A program made the position numbers and the translations under genes. From positions 1 to 9,795 of the forward strand of contig JBIOUU010000083.1 in the NCBI GenBank assembly GCA_044867345.1: a stretch of DNA of 9,795 nt, in the 5' to 3' direction. The DNA comes from AC-69 sp044867345 (lineage in GTDB: Bacteria; Actinomycetota; UBA4738; HRBIN12). Shown one piece after another: positions 1-6,143 of this stretch (the stretch's first letter is position 1; every line of letters begins with the position of its first letter). The notes beneath the pieces were generated by a model that made no database searches, was not told the DNA's origin, and was given only the letters and a program-made list of their open reading frames with translations.

Positions 1-555
1 CTCACGAGTGTGGTCGTGATCGTCGGCGTGATCGTGCTCGGGCTGGTCGGGCTGTTCTACTTCTTCCAGGTCATGAACCTGTCCCGTGCCCGGGACGACC
101 TCGCGGCCCAGGAGGGCGTGAACCGGCAGCTCCAGGCGCAGGTCAACGACCTCCAGCGGTTCCAGGATCTCCAGAACCAGCTCGAGGCGAAGCAGGAGCT
201 GGTCAACTCGGTGTTCGTCGACGAGGTGTCCTGGTCGACCGTGCTCGTGGACATCTCCCAGGTCATCCCGTCGGAGGCCTATCTCACCGGCCTGACCGGC
301 TCGCTCTCGCCAACCACGGCGACGCCGGCCACCGGAGGCGCACCCCTGATCGGCAACATCGCGTTCACCGGCGTTGTCAGGGAAACCGACCCGCTCGCCT
401 CGTGGCTGACCAGGCTGGAGCAGGTGGATGGCTGGGTCAACGCCTGGATGACCTCCGCAACGGAGGACGCGCCCTTCTCGCGGATCTACACGTTCAACAG
501 CGGGCTCGACCTGTCGCTCGACGCGGCGACCAGGCGAGGGAAGGGCCTCCCGTGA
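1..555 (+). CDS. pilN: PilN-like type IV pilus inner-membrane assembly protein (5' truncated)
   Basis: PilN is a bitopic membrane protein that pairs with PilO and, through a short cytoplasmic N-terminus, docks the actin-like PilM of the type IV pilus machine. The reading frame is open from base 1. A hydrophobic segment starts almost at once (VVIVGVIVLGLVGLFYFF), so the usual cytoplasmic tail of about 20 residues, which normally carries the INLLP motif, lies upstream of the window. After the membrane segment there is a heptad-like coiled coil rich in Q, L, R and D (visible residues about 27-75). A compact alpha/beta region follows with a Ser/Thr/Pro/Gly-rich insert (around SPTTATPATGG). The TGA stop shares GTGA with the GTG start of pilO. 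The assignment rests on topology, coiled coil and position before a PilO-like gene; the similarity itself is low-complexity, so a generic Fimbrial_PilN family label is safest. Confidence 0.75.
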   Translation, partial: LTSVVVIVGVIVLGLVGLFYFFQVMNLSRARDDLAAQEGVNRQLQAQVNDLQRFQDLQNQLEAKQELVNSVFVDEVSWSTVLVDISQVIPSEAYLTGLTGSLSPTTATPATGGAPLIGNIAFTGVVRETDPLASWLTRLEQVDGWVNAWMTSATEDAPFSRIYTFNSGLDLSLDAATRRGKGLP

Positions 556-1148
556 GCCGCCGGGGACCCATCATCGCCGGCGCCATCGTCGCCGTGGTCG
601 CGGTCCTGGCCGTCTTCTTCCTGGTGCTCCCGAAGATGAGCGAGGTGACGAAGGCCAGAGACGAGCTCGCGACGGCGGAGGCCCAGGAGACGACCCTCCG
701 CGCGCAGCTCGCCAGCCTGAAGGAGGCGCAGGCGAACGCCCCGCAGGTGAAGGCCCAGATCGCGAAGCTGAGCAACGAGGTGCCGCCGACGGCGGACCTC
801 CCCGCGCTCATCCGGCTGCTGACCGCCGCGGCCGACGGCTCGGCCGTCGACTTCTTCACCGTGGCGCCGGGGACGCCCCAGCTCGATCCCACGGGGGCCT
901 TCTCGAGGATCCAGACCTCGATCTCCGTGACCGGCGGCTACTTCGCCCTGGACCAGTTCCTGTTCCGGCTGGAGACCCTCCCACGGGCCGCCAAGGTGAC
1001 CAGCGTCTCGATCACCCCTGGGGGGGCCGCGCCACTCGGCTCGACGGTGAATTCCCTCAGCATGCAGCTCGGCGTGGAGTTCTACACGACCGACACGAGC
1101 GCCGGGCCCGGCTCCGCGCCCGGGCCGACCGAGGCGGGAGGAGCCTAG
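552..1148 (+). CDS. pilO: PilO-like type IV pilus assembly protein
   Basis: PilO is the partner of PilN in the inner-membrane alignment subcomplex of type IV pili. The 198-residue product has a short basic N-terminus (MSRRGP), one membrane helix (about residues 7-27, ending VFFLVLP) and a coiled coil (about 30-75, with KARDEL and LRAQLASLKEAQA). The C-terminal ferredoxin-like PilO domain includes VPPTADLPALIRLLTAAA and a GYFALDQFLFRLETLPRAAKV segment typical of the family. The tail is Gly/Pro/Ser-rich. I chose GTG at 552 because it overlaps the pilN stop as GTGA and puts the membrane helix right after a short basic tail; a purine-rich GAGGGAAGGG lies just upstream. Translation continuing upstream in this frame to an ATG at 402 would give a proline- and arginine-rich extension unlike PilO. 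It is probably co-translated with pilN. Confidence 0.8.
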   Translation: MSRRGPIIAGAIVAVVAVLAVFFLVLPKMSEVTKARDELATAEAQETTLRAQLASLKEAQANAPQVKAQIAKLSNEVPPTADLPALIRLLTAAADGSAVDFFTVAPGTPQLDPTGAFSRIQTSISVTGGYFALDQFLFRLETLPRAAKVTSVSITPGGAAPLGSTVNSLSMQLGVEFYTTDTSAGPGSAPGPTEAGGA

Positions 1149-1152
1149 GACC

Positions 1153-1737
1153 ATGGCACTCTCCCCCCGTGACCGGCGCGCGTTGATCCTGTTCGGCGCG
1201 GTGGCGGGTGTCGCCCTGCTCGCCTTCCTCTACCTGAATGTGCTGCGAGGAGGTGGGGGGGAGGAGGAGGCGACGCCACCGACGGTCTCGACCGGCGGCC
1301 CGACGCCGCCTCCGACCGTCAGCCCCACCCCGACGCCCCGCGAGACGCTGCCGCCGGTGGTCCTGGCCGGGTCCCGAGACCCGTTCTCCATCCCACCGGC
1401 CTTGCAGACGGGAGCTCCGCCACCGAGCGGCAGCGTCAGCCCCCCTCCCACGGGGACGGGGACCGCCCCGCCTCCCACCGGGACCGGCACGCCGAGCCCC
1501 ACCCCGACCACCCCGGGAGGTGGGCAGAGCACCACGGTGGGCGGCCACACGGTCGTGCTCCTCGACATCTTCCAGGGCGGCACCAAGGCCCAAGTCGAGG
1601 TGGACGGCACGGTGTTCACGGTCTCGGAGGGTGAGACCTTCGATGGGAACTTCAGGCTCGTCTCGATCAGCGGGAGCTGCGCTCGCTTCGTCTTCGGCGA
1701 CGAGGGGTTCACGCTCTGCACGAGCCCGCAGAAATAG
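1153..1737 (+). CDS. PilP/GspC-like single-pass membrane protein of the pilus cluster
   Basis: This 194-residue protein has a short basic cytoplasmic end (SPRDRR) and one membrane helix (about 10-29). A long Pro/Thr/Ser/Gly linker (about 33-130) follows, then a compact all-beta-looking domain (about 132-194, starting HTVVLLDIF). The linker carries RDPF at residues 75-78, a motif typical of PilP and of the GspC homology region. The final domain has GTVFTVSEGETFDGNFRLVSI and two cysteines (C176, C189) that could form an extracytoplasmic disulfide. Its place as the third gene after pilN-pilO is where pilP sits in proteobacterial clusters. The start is well set: GGGAGGAG at 1136-1143 lies 9 nt before the ATG, 4 nt after the pilO stop. 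PilP normally connects to the outer-membrane secretin; an actinobacterial host would lack one, so the exact partner is unknown. I leave the symbol empty. Confidence 0.6.
   Translation: MALSPRDRRALILFGAVAGVALLAFLYLNVLRGGGGEEEATPPTVSTGGPTPPPTVSPTPTPRETLPPVVLAGSRDPFSIPPALQTGAPPPSGSVSPPPTGTGTAPPPTGTGTPSPTPTTPGGGQSTTVGGHTVVLLDIFQGGTKAQVEVDGTVFTVSEGETFDGNFRLVSISGSCARFVFGDEGFTLCTSPQK
1444..1497 (+). repeat. Imperfect 27-nt tandem repeat in the proline-rich linker
   Basis: Two in-frame copies of a 27-nt unit begin at 1444 and 1471. Each starts with CCTCCCAC and encodes PPTGTGT followed by two variable residues. The repeat lies in the extracytoplasmic linker of the PilP-like protein and could change linker length by slippage in 9-residue steps. 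The two copies differ at several bases, so any duplication is not recent. Confidence 0.7.
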
Positions 1738-1778
1738 AGCTCCGGCGGTCCGCGCACGGGGGGAGCGGTCGCCGGTTC

Positions 1779-1810
1779 GAGGGCGGTCCCGGGAAACCGG
1801 GGCCGCCCTC
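1779..1810 (+). terminator. GC-rich hairpin with GAAA tetraloop between pil and aro operons
   Basis: The arms GAGGGCGGTCCCGG (1779-1792) and CCGGGGCCGCCCTC (1797-1810) form a 14-bp stem with one G-U pair, closed by a GAAA (GNRA) tetraloop at 1793-1796. It lies 41 nt after the pilus-cluster stop and 23 nt before the favoured aroC start. There is no T-run after the stem, so it is not a canonical Rho-independent terminator. U-less hairpins of this kind are often proposed as terminators or 3'-end stabilisers in GC-rich actinobacteria. That role is inferred. Confidence 0.55.
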
Positions 1811-1820
1811 CGCACTCACC

Positions 1821-1826
1821 TATCAT
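1821..1826 (+). promoter_or_regulatory. Possible -10 box (TATCAT) for a leaderless aroC transcript
   Basis: TATCAT fits the TANNNT -10 pattern of actinobacterial housekeeping promoters. Its last base is followed by exactly 7 nt before the A of the ATG at 1834, the spacing expected if transcription starts at the start codon. No -35 resembling TTGACA is visible at the right distance; that zone is occupied by the GAAA hairpin. The site is a prediction from sequence only. Confidence 0.35.
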
Positions 1827-1833
1827 GAGGTCC

Positions 1834-2988
1834 ATGTTGCGGCTGCTCACGGCCGGTGAATCACACGGCAAGGCCCTCGTGGCCATCCTCGAGGGACTGC
1901 CCGCCGGCGTTCCGGTGGCACCGAAGGAGGTAGCCGGCGAGCTGGCCAGGCGTCGCCACGGCCACGGCCGAAGCGGCCGCCAGAAACTCGAAGGGGACCG
2001 GTTCGAGATCCTGTCCGGCGTCCGGCACGGGCGCACGCTCGGCAGCCCCATCGCCATCACGATCGAGAACGCGGAGTGGGAGGAGAAGTACCGGGACCTG
2101 ATGGCCGTGGAGGGCGAGGCCGATCCCGGGGACAAGCTCACCCGTCCTCGTCCCGGCCACGCCGATCTCGCCGGCGTCATGAAGTACGGGTTCGACGACG
2201 TGCGAAACGTCCTGGAGCGCGCGAGCGCGAGGGAGACCGCGGCTCGGGTCGCGGCGGGCTGCCCGTGCAAGGCGTTCCTGGCCGAGGTGGGCATCCGCGT
2301 GCTGTCCCACGTCGTCCGGATCGGGGAGGTCGCGGTGGCGGACGGCGCTCCCTTGCCCGGGCCGGAGGACCTCGAGGAGGTGGATGCCTCGCCGGCCCGG
2401 TGCTTCGACCAGGAGGCCTCGGCCGCGATGGTGGAGGAGATCGACCGGGTCCGAAAGGCGAAGGACACCCTCGGCGGGGTCTTCGAGGTCATCGCGTATG
2501 GCTGCCCCCCCGGCCTGGGGTCCCACGTGCAGTCCGATCGAAAGCTCGACGCTCGATTGGCCCTCGCGCTCATGAGCATCCAGTCGGTGAAGGGCGTCGA
2601 GGTCGGCGACGGCTTCGCAACCGCCGCGCGTGTGGGTTCGGAGGCCCACGACGAGATCGTGGCGGGGGGCGCCGGCCTGTCCCGCAGCTCCATGCGGGCC
2701 GGGGGCATCGAGGGCGGCATGAGCACGGGCCAGCCCATCAGGGTCCGCGCGGCGATGAAGCCGTTCTCCACGGTGCCCCAGCCACTCTCCACCGTGGACC
2801 TCGCGACGGGGAAACCCGAGGTCGCCATCAAACAGCGAACGGACGTGTGCGCCGTGCCCGCGGGAGGGGTGGTCGGGGAAGCCGCGGCGGCGTTCGTCCT
2901 GACGCAGGCCGTCCTGGAGAAGTTCGGGGGGGATTCCCTCCCCGAGACCCGGCGCAATCTCGAGGGCTACGTCTCGACCCTGCCATGA
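1834..2988 (+). CDS. aroC: Chorismate synthase
   Basis: AroC converts 5-enolpyruvylshikimate-3-phosphate to chorismate, the last shikimate step, using reduced FMN without net redox change. From ATG 1834 the protein has 384 residues, close to the family norm. It shows the signature GESHGK (H11, a catalytic histidine), HGHGRSGRQKLEGDRFEILSG, TRPRPGHADLAG (H109, the second catalytic histidine) and the FMN/tetramer region RAGGIEGGMSTGQPI. It also has VRAAMKPFSTVPQPL and the C-terminal VCAVPAGGVVGEAAAAFVL. I prefer ATG 1834 because family members begin MLRxLTAGESHG. ATG 1825 would add MRS, and neither start has a well-spaced Shine-Dalgarno: GAGG at 1827-1830 is only 3 nt from 1834. It is the first gene of the aro operon; its TGA shares ATGA with the aroK start. 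Confidence 0.97.
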   Translation: MLRLLTAGESHGKALVAILEGLPAGVPVAPKEVAGELARRRHGHGRSGRQKLEGDRFEILSGVRHGRTLGSPIAITIENAEWEEKYRDLMAVEGEADPGDKLTRPRPGHADLAGVMKYGFDDVRNVLERASARETAARVAAGCPCKAFLAEVGIRVLSHVVRIGEVAVADGAPLPGPEDLEEVDASPARCFDQEASAAMVEEIDRVRKAKDTLGGVFEVIAYGCPPGLGSHVQSDRKLDARLALALMSIQSVKGVEVGDGFATAARVGSEAHDEIVAGGAGLSRSSMRAGGIEGGMSTGQPIRVRAAMKPFSTVPQPLSTVDLATGKPEVAIKQRTDVCAVPAGGVVGEAAAAFVLTQAVLEKFGGDSLPETRRNLEGYVSTLP

Positions 2989-3485
2989 TCGTCTATCTCG
3001 TGGGCATGCCGGGATCCGGCAAGTCGACCGTCGGCCCCGAGCTGGCCGGCCGTCTCGGCATCCCGTTTGTGGAGCTCGACGGCGAGATCGAGCGGGCCGC
3101 GGGCACGTCGGTCCGGGACATCTTCGCGGAGCAGGGCGAGCCCCGTTTCCGCGAGCTCGAGGCGGCCGCCCTCACCGAGGCCGCCGCGCACGACCCCTCC
3201 GTGGTCTCGTGCGGAGGGGGCGTCGTCCTCGAGCCGGCCAACCGGGTCACGCTCCGGGCGACGGGCGAGGTGGTGTTCCTGTCCGTGCCCCTGGAGGTCC
3301 TGAAGGAACGGGTGTCGCCGTCGGCCGACCGTCCATTGATCCACGCGGAGGCCGACCTGGAACGGCTGTTCCGGGACCGCGAGCCGCTGTACCGCGAGTT
3401 CGCGGCCCACGTGGTGGAGGCGAGCGGCCCGCCCCATGAGGTCGCCGAGGCCATCGAGAAGGAGCTGACCCGGTGGTCCGTGTGA
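2985..3485 (+). CDS. aroK: Shikimate kinase
   Basis: AroK phosphorylates the 3-hydroxyl of shikimate with ATP in the cytoplasm. The 166-residue protein, of normal size, starts with a beta strand and P-loop GMPGSGKST (7-15). It then has the shikimate-binding region VELDGEIE (D32), GEPRFRELE (R56) and the CGGG loop (G77-G79). The LID arginine is in DRPLI (R116), and a C-terminal REPLYREFA carries R132. One change from the usual DxD pattern is E30 in place of the first aspartate, which in Mycobacterium tuberculosis shikimate kinase helps bind Mg2+. The ATG overlaps the aroC stop (ATGA), implying translational coupling. The last 13 nt overlap aroB. Confidence 0.95.
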   Translation: MIVYLVGMPGSGKSTVGPELAGRLGIPFVELDGEIERAAGTSVRDIFAEQGEPRFRELEAAALTEAAAHDPSVVSCGGGVVLEPANRVTLRATGEVVFLSVPLEVLKERVSPSADRPLIHAEADLERLFRDREPLYREFAAHVVEASGPPHEVAEAIEKELTRWSV

Positions 3486-4561
3486 GCGTGGCCGTCGGGG
3501 GCTCGACCTATGACGTGGTCGTCGGGATGGGCGTCCTGGAGGAGACCTCGACCCGCCTGCCCGAGCTGGGGGGGGCGGAGAAGGCGTTCGTGGTGGCCGA
3601 TCCCACGGTGGCGGGGGCCTATCTGGACACGCTGGCCGGCGGCCTCGACCCGTTGGGGCTGCGGGTCCTGCACCTCGGCGTGCCGGCCGGGGAGGAGGCC
3701 AAGTCGCTCCAGACGGTCGCGGCGCTTCACCGCCAGCTGGCCACGCAGGAGGCGCATCGCGACGACGTCGTGATCGCGCTCGGCGGTGGCTCGGTCGGCG
3801 ACCTCGCGGGGTTCGTGGCCGCCACGTACATGCGCGGGGTGCGGTTCATCCAGGTCCCGACGACGCTGACGGCTCAGGTGGACGCGGCCATCGGAGGGAA
3901 GACCGGGGTCAACCTTCCCGAGGGGAAGAACCTGGTGGGCGCGTTCCACCAGCCGGTGGCGGTGCTGGCCGACGTGGCCACGCTCGCCTCGCTGCCGGAC
4001 CGCGAGTTCCGTTCGGGCCTGGCAGAAGTGGCCAAGTACGGGCTGGCCCTGGAGCCCTCGCTCCTCGAGATCCTCGACGGTCGGCTCGACGGGGTCCTGG
4101 CCCGAGATCCGCTCGTCATGGAAGACGTGGTGGCGCGATGCGTCCGCACGAAGGCCGGGGTCGTGAGGAGCGACGAGCGCGACCGGGGAGCCCGGCTGGT
4201 CCTGAACTACGGGCACACGCTGGGCCACGCGCTGGAGCGCCTCGACGAGTTCTCCGGTCGATCTCACGGCGAGGCCGTGGCCGTGGGGATGACGTTCGCC
4301 GCACGTGTGGCCGAGGCGTTGGGGACGGCCCGTCCGGGTCTGTCGGCCCGGCATGCCCGGACCCTGAATCCCCTCGGCTTGGAGCCCGACGGGCGGCTCC
4401 CGGCCGGCGACCGGATCCTCGACGCCATGCGGATGGACAAGAAGTACCGCGGCGGCATCCGGTTCGTGCTCCTGGAGGACGTAGGACGTCCCATCGTCGC
4501 GGACGAGGTCCCCGAGGATGTCGTCGTGACGGTCCTAAAGGAGATGGGGGCGGCCGGATGA
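3473..4561 (+). CDS. aroB: 3-Dehydroquinate synthase
   Basis: AroB cyclises DAHP to 3-dehydroquinate, using bound NAD+ and a divalent metal. The 362-residue protein shows the NAD/substrate core GGGSVGDLAGFVAATYMRG, PTTLTAQVDAAIGGKTGVN, FRSGLAEVAKYGL, LNYGHTLGHALE and SHGEAVAVGM. Metal ligands by family alignment are E185, H248 and H265, almost the same numbering as in Escherichia coli AroB. A late DKKYRGGIRFVLL motif is also present. GTG 3473 is chosen because AAGGAG at 3459-3464 sits 8 nt upstream; it overlaps aroK by 13 nt. GTG 3482 is an in-frame alternative with worse spacing. The stop overlaps an ATG at 4558 that opens a micro-ORF leading to aroQ. Confidence 0.96.
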   Translation: MVRVSVAVGGSTYDVVVGMGVLEETSTRLPELGGAEKAFVVADPTVAGAYLDTLAGGLDPLGLRVLHLGVPAGEEAKSLQTVAALHRQLATQEAHRDDVVIALGGGSVGDLAGFVAATYMRGVRFIQVPTTLTAQVDAAIGGKTGVNLPEGKNLVGAFHQPVAVLADVATLASLPDREFRSGLAEVAKYGLALEPSLLEILDGRLDGVLARDPLVMEDVVARCVRTKAGVVRSDERDRGARLVLNYGHTLGHALERLDEFSGRSHGEAVAVGMTFAARVAEALGTARPGLSARHARTLNPLGLEPDGRLPAGDRILDAMRMDKKYRGGIRFVLLEDVGRPIVADEVPEDVVVTVLKEMGAAG

Positions 4562-4593
4562 CCCGACCCGACGACGGGCGGGCCGGACGATGA
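4558..4593 (+). CDS. Putative 11-codon coupling micro-ORF between aroB and aroQ
   Basis: ATG 4558-4560 overlaps the aroB stop as ATGA. It reads MTRPDDGRAGR and stops at TGA 4591-4593, which overlaps the aroQ ATG (4590) again as ATGA. The 28-nt aroB-aroQ gap is thereby fully translated. aroQ itself has no AGGAG-like site before its ATG, so ribosomes could be handed from aroB through this ORF. No peptide function is suggested. It could be chance in GC-rich DNA, where open frames are common. Confidence 0.3.
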   Translation: MTRPDDGRAGR

Positions 4594-5024
4594 AGGTCCT
4601 GTTCCTGTTCGGGCCGAACCTGGGAACGCTCGGCAGCCGCGATCCGGATCGCTACGGGACGGCGACCCTTTCCGAGATCATGGACGAGGTGGGCAAGCAC
4701 GCGACGTCGGCGGGACACGACGCCGAGTGGCGGCAGTCGGACCACGAGGGCGACCTCGTGGCCTGGTTGAACGCAGCGGCGGGGGAGGGGTTCGGCGCCG
4801 TGGTGGTGAACCCCGGCGCGCTCACGCACTACTCCTATGCCGTCCGAGACGCCGTGGAGGCCTGCGGCGCACCGGTCATCGAGGTTCACATGACCAACAT
4901 CTACGCCCGGGAGGAGTTCCGCCGGCATTCGGTGATCTCGCCCGCGTGCCGGGCCACCATCTCCGGCGCGGGCGCCGGCGGCTATCACCTGGCACTCGAG
5001 GCGCTGCCGTGGATCACCGGCTGA
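4590..5024 (+). CDS. aroQ: Type II 3-dehydroquinate dehydratase (divergent)
   Basis: AroQ removes water from 3-dehydroquinate to give 3-dehydroshikimate; the type II enzyme is a small dodecamer. The 144-residue product has the expected length and order: GPNLGTLGSRDPDRYG near the N-terminus, QSDHEGDL, NPGALTH, EVHMTNIYAREEFRRHS and a C-terminal GYHLALEAL. Catalytic and binding residues known from the Mycobacterium tuberculosis enzyme are kept: N10, R17, Y22, N74, H80, H100 and R111. Several usually conserved positions differ: NGPNL reads FGPNL (F7), THTSVA reads THYSYA (Y81, Y83), HxSN reads HMTN (T102), and NxH reads NIY (Y105). The assignment is still secure from the catalytic set and operon context. 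Its start overlaps a micro-ORF stop, and its last 16 nt overlap the peptidase gene. Confidence 0.93.
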   Translation: MKVLFLFGPNLGTLGSRDPDRYGTATLSEIMDEVGKHATSAGHDAEWRQSDHEGDLVAWLNAAAGEGFGAVVVNPGALTHYSYAVRDAVEACGAPVIEVHMTNIYAREEFRRHSVISPACRATISGAGAGGYHLALEALPWITG

Positions 5025-6082
5025 GGCGAACGCGCCTTGCCTCTCGCCTGCCCGAGCTCGGAGCGGAGGGCTTCCTGATCACGCGGCTGCCGAACGTCCG
5101 GTACCTGACGGGATTCACCGGGTCCAACGGCCAACTGCTCCTCACCCCCGGCGACGCGGCGTTCTTGACCGACGGCCGCTACACGGAGCAGGCCCGCCAC
5201 GAGGTCCCCGACCTGGAGCGGCTGACGTACCTGGACAGGTTCCTCGAGCCGGCGGTGCAGGCCGCCCGGCGCTTCGGCGTGAGGCGGCTTGGGTTCGAAT
5301 CCGACGGGGTCACGTTCCGCTCCTACGAGGAGCTCCGGGCCTCGGCGGAGGGGATCGAGCTCGTCCCGGTGGGGGGCGAGGTCGAACGCCAGCGATGGGT
5401 GAAGGACCCGGATGAACTCGTGGCCCTGGAGCGAGCCCAGCGCGCGACCGACGACGCCTTCGATGCCGTCGTGGGGAGGCTGCGCGACGGGATGACCGAG
5501 CGCGAGCTGGCGTTCGAGCTCGAGGCCGAGATGCGCCGGACCGGGGCGCAGCGTCCGGCATTCGACACGATCGTGGCCTTCGGGGAGGACGCGGCCGAGC
5601 CACATCACGAACCGACCGACCGGCCGCTTTCCCCGGGCGACGTGGTGAAGATGGACTTCGGAGCCCTGGTGGATGGATACCACGCCGACATGACCCGGAC
5701 CGTGGCGTTCGGCGAGCCGCCAGCGCGGCTCTGCGACGTCCACGACCTGGTGCGCACGGCCCAGCAGGCCGGCATCGAGGCCGTGCGAGTGGGGGCCACC
5801 GGAGCCGAGGTCGACGCCGCGGCCCGTTCGGTGATCGAGGAGGCCGGCCTGGGCGAGCACTTCACCCACGGGCTCGGCCACGGCGTGGGGCTCGAGATCC
5901 ACGAGGGCCCTCGCCTCCGCCGGGGGAGCGACGACGCACTGCCGGCCGGCGCCGTGGTGACCGTGGAGCCGGGCGTCTACCTCCCGGGAGTGGGCGGGGT
6001 TCGCATCGAGGACATGGTCGAGGTGAGAAAGGACGGCGGCCGGGCGCTCCCGCGGGCCCGCAAGGACCTCTTCCCGGCGTGA
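5009..6082 (+). CDS. pepQ: Xaa-Pro aminopeptidase family protein (M24B)
   Basis: This is a cytoplasmic dinuclear metallopeptidase predicted to cleave bonds involving an N-terminal or dipeptide proline. The 357-residue product has a creatinase N-terminal domain (about 1-130, with RLPNVRYLTGFTGSNG and FLTDGRYTEQA) and a pita-bread catalytic domain (about 135-357). The five metal ligands can be placed: D216 and D227 in MDFGALVDGYHADMTRT, H291 in HGLGHGVG, E320 in VEPGVYLPG and E334 in RIEDMV. GTG 5009 is preferred because GAGG at 4998-5001 lies 7 nt upstream and it gives a family-typical N-terminus; it overlaps aroQ by 16 nt. Its place between aroQ and efp matches actinobacterial order, where it is called pepQ or pepP. 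Sequence alone does not separate prolidase from aminopeptidase P activity. Confidence 0.92.
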   Translation: MDHRLRRTRLASRLPELGAEGFLITRLPNVRYLTGFTGSNGQLLLTPGDAAFLTDGRYTEQARHEVPDLERLTYLDRFLEPAVQAARRFGVRRLGFESDGVTFRSYEELRASAEGIELVPVGGEVERQRWVKDPDELVALERAQRATDDAFDAVVGRLRDGMTERELAFELEAEMRRTGAQRPAFDTIVAFGEDAAEPHHEPTDRPLSPGDVVKMDFGALVDGYHADMTRTVAFGEPPARLCDVHDLVRTAQQAGIEAVRVGATGAEVDAAARSVIEEAGLGEHFTHGLGHGVGLEIHEGPRLRRGSDDALPAGAVVTVEPGVYLPGVGGVRIEDMVEVRKDGGRALPRARKDLFPA

Positions 6083-6099
6083 TGCGAGGGTCCGAATCG

Positions 6100-6105
6100 T
6101 AGACT
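6100..6105 (+). promoter_or_regulatory. Possible -10 box (TAGACT) upstream of efp
   Basis: TAGACT fits TANNNT and lies in the 61-nt gap between the peptidase stop and efp. It would give a start near 6112 and a leader of about 32 nt. No good -35 is visible, so efp may instead be read mainly from upstream. Confidence 0.25.
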
Positions 6106-6112
6106 GGGTCGG

Positions 6113-6130
6113 CCGGACCACCCGGACCAC
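6113..6130 (+). repeat. Perfect 9-nt tandem duplication in the efp 5' leader
   Basis: CCGGACCAC occurs twice back to back (6113-6121 and 6122-6130), just before the efp ribosome binding site GAGGAG (6134-6139). The repeat is directly visible. Whether it has a role, for example protein or RNA-structure binding, is unknown. Confidence 0.6.
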
Positions 6131-6143
6131 CGCGAGGAGCGAC

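Noticed and set aside
402..551. Upstream ATG start for pilO
   Set aside because: It would add a Gly/Arg-rich extension overlapping 150 nt of pilN; GTG 552 with the GTGA overlap gives normal PilO topology.
1230..2957. A 575-codon open frame on the minus strand opposite aroC and the PilP-like gene
   Set aside because: It mirrors strongly supported plus-strand genes, is compositionally odd (Ser/Pro/Arg/Thr-rich) and matches no family I recognise. Long antisense frames are expected at this GC content.
4727..5008. Upstream extension of the M24 peptidase frame into aroQ
   Set aside because: The extra residues are an Arg/Gly/Pro-rich shadow of aroQ; GTG 5009 has a Shine-Dalgarno and a family-like N-terminus.
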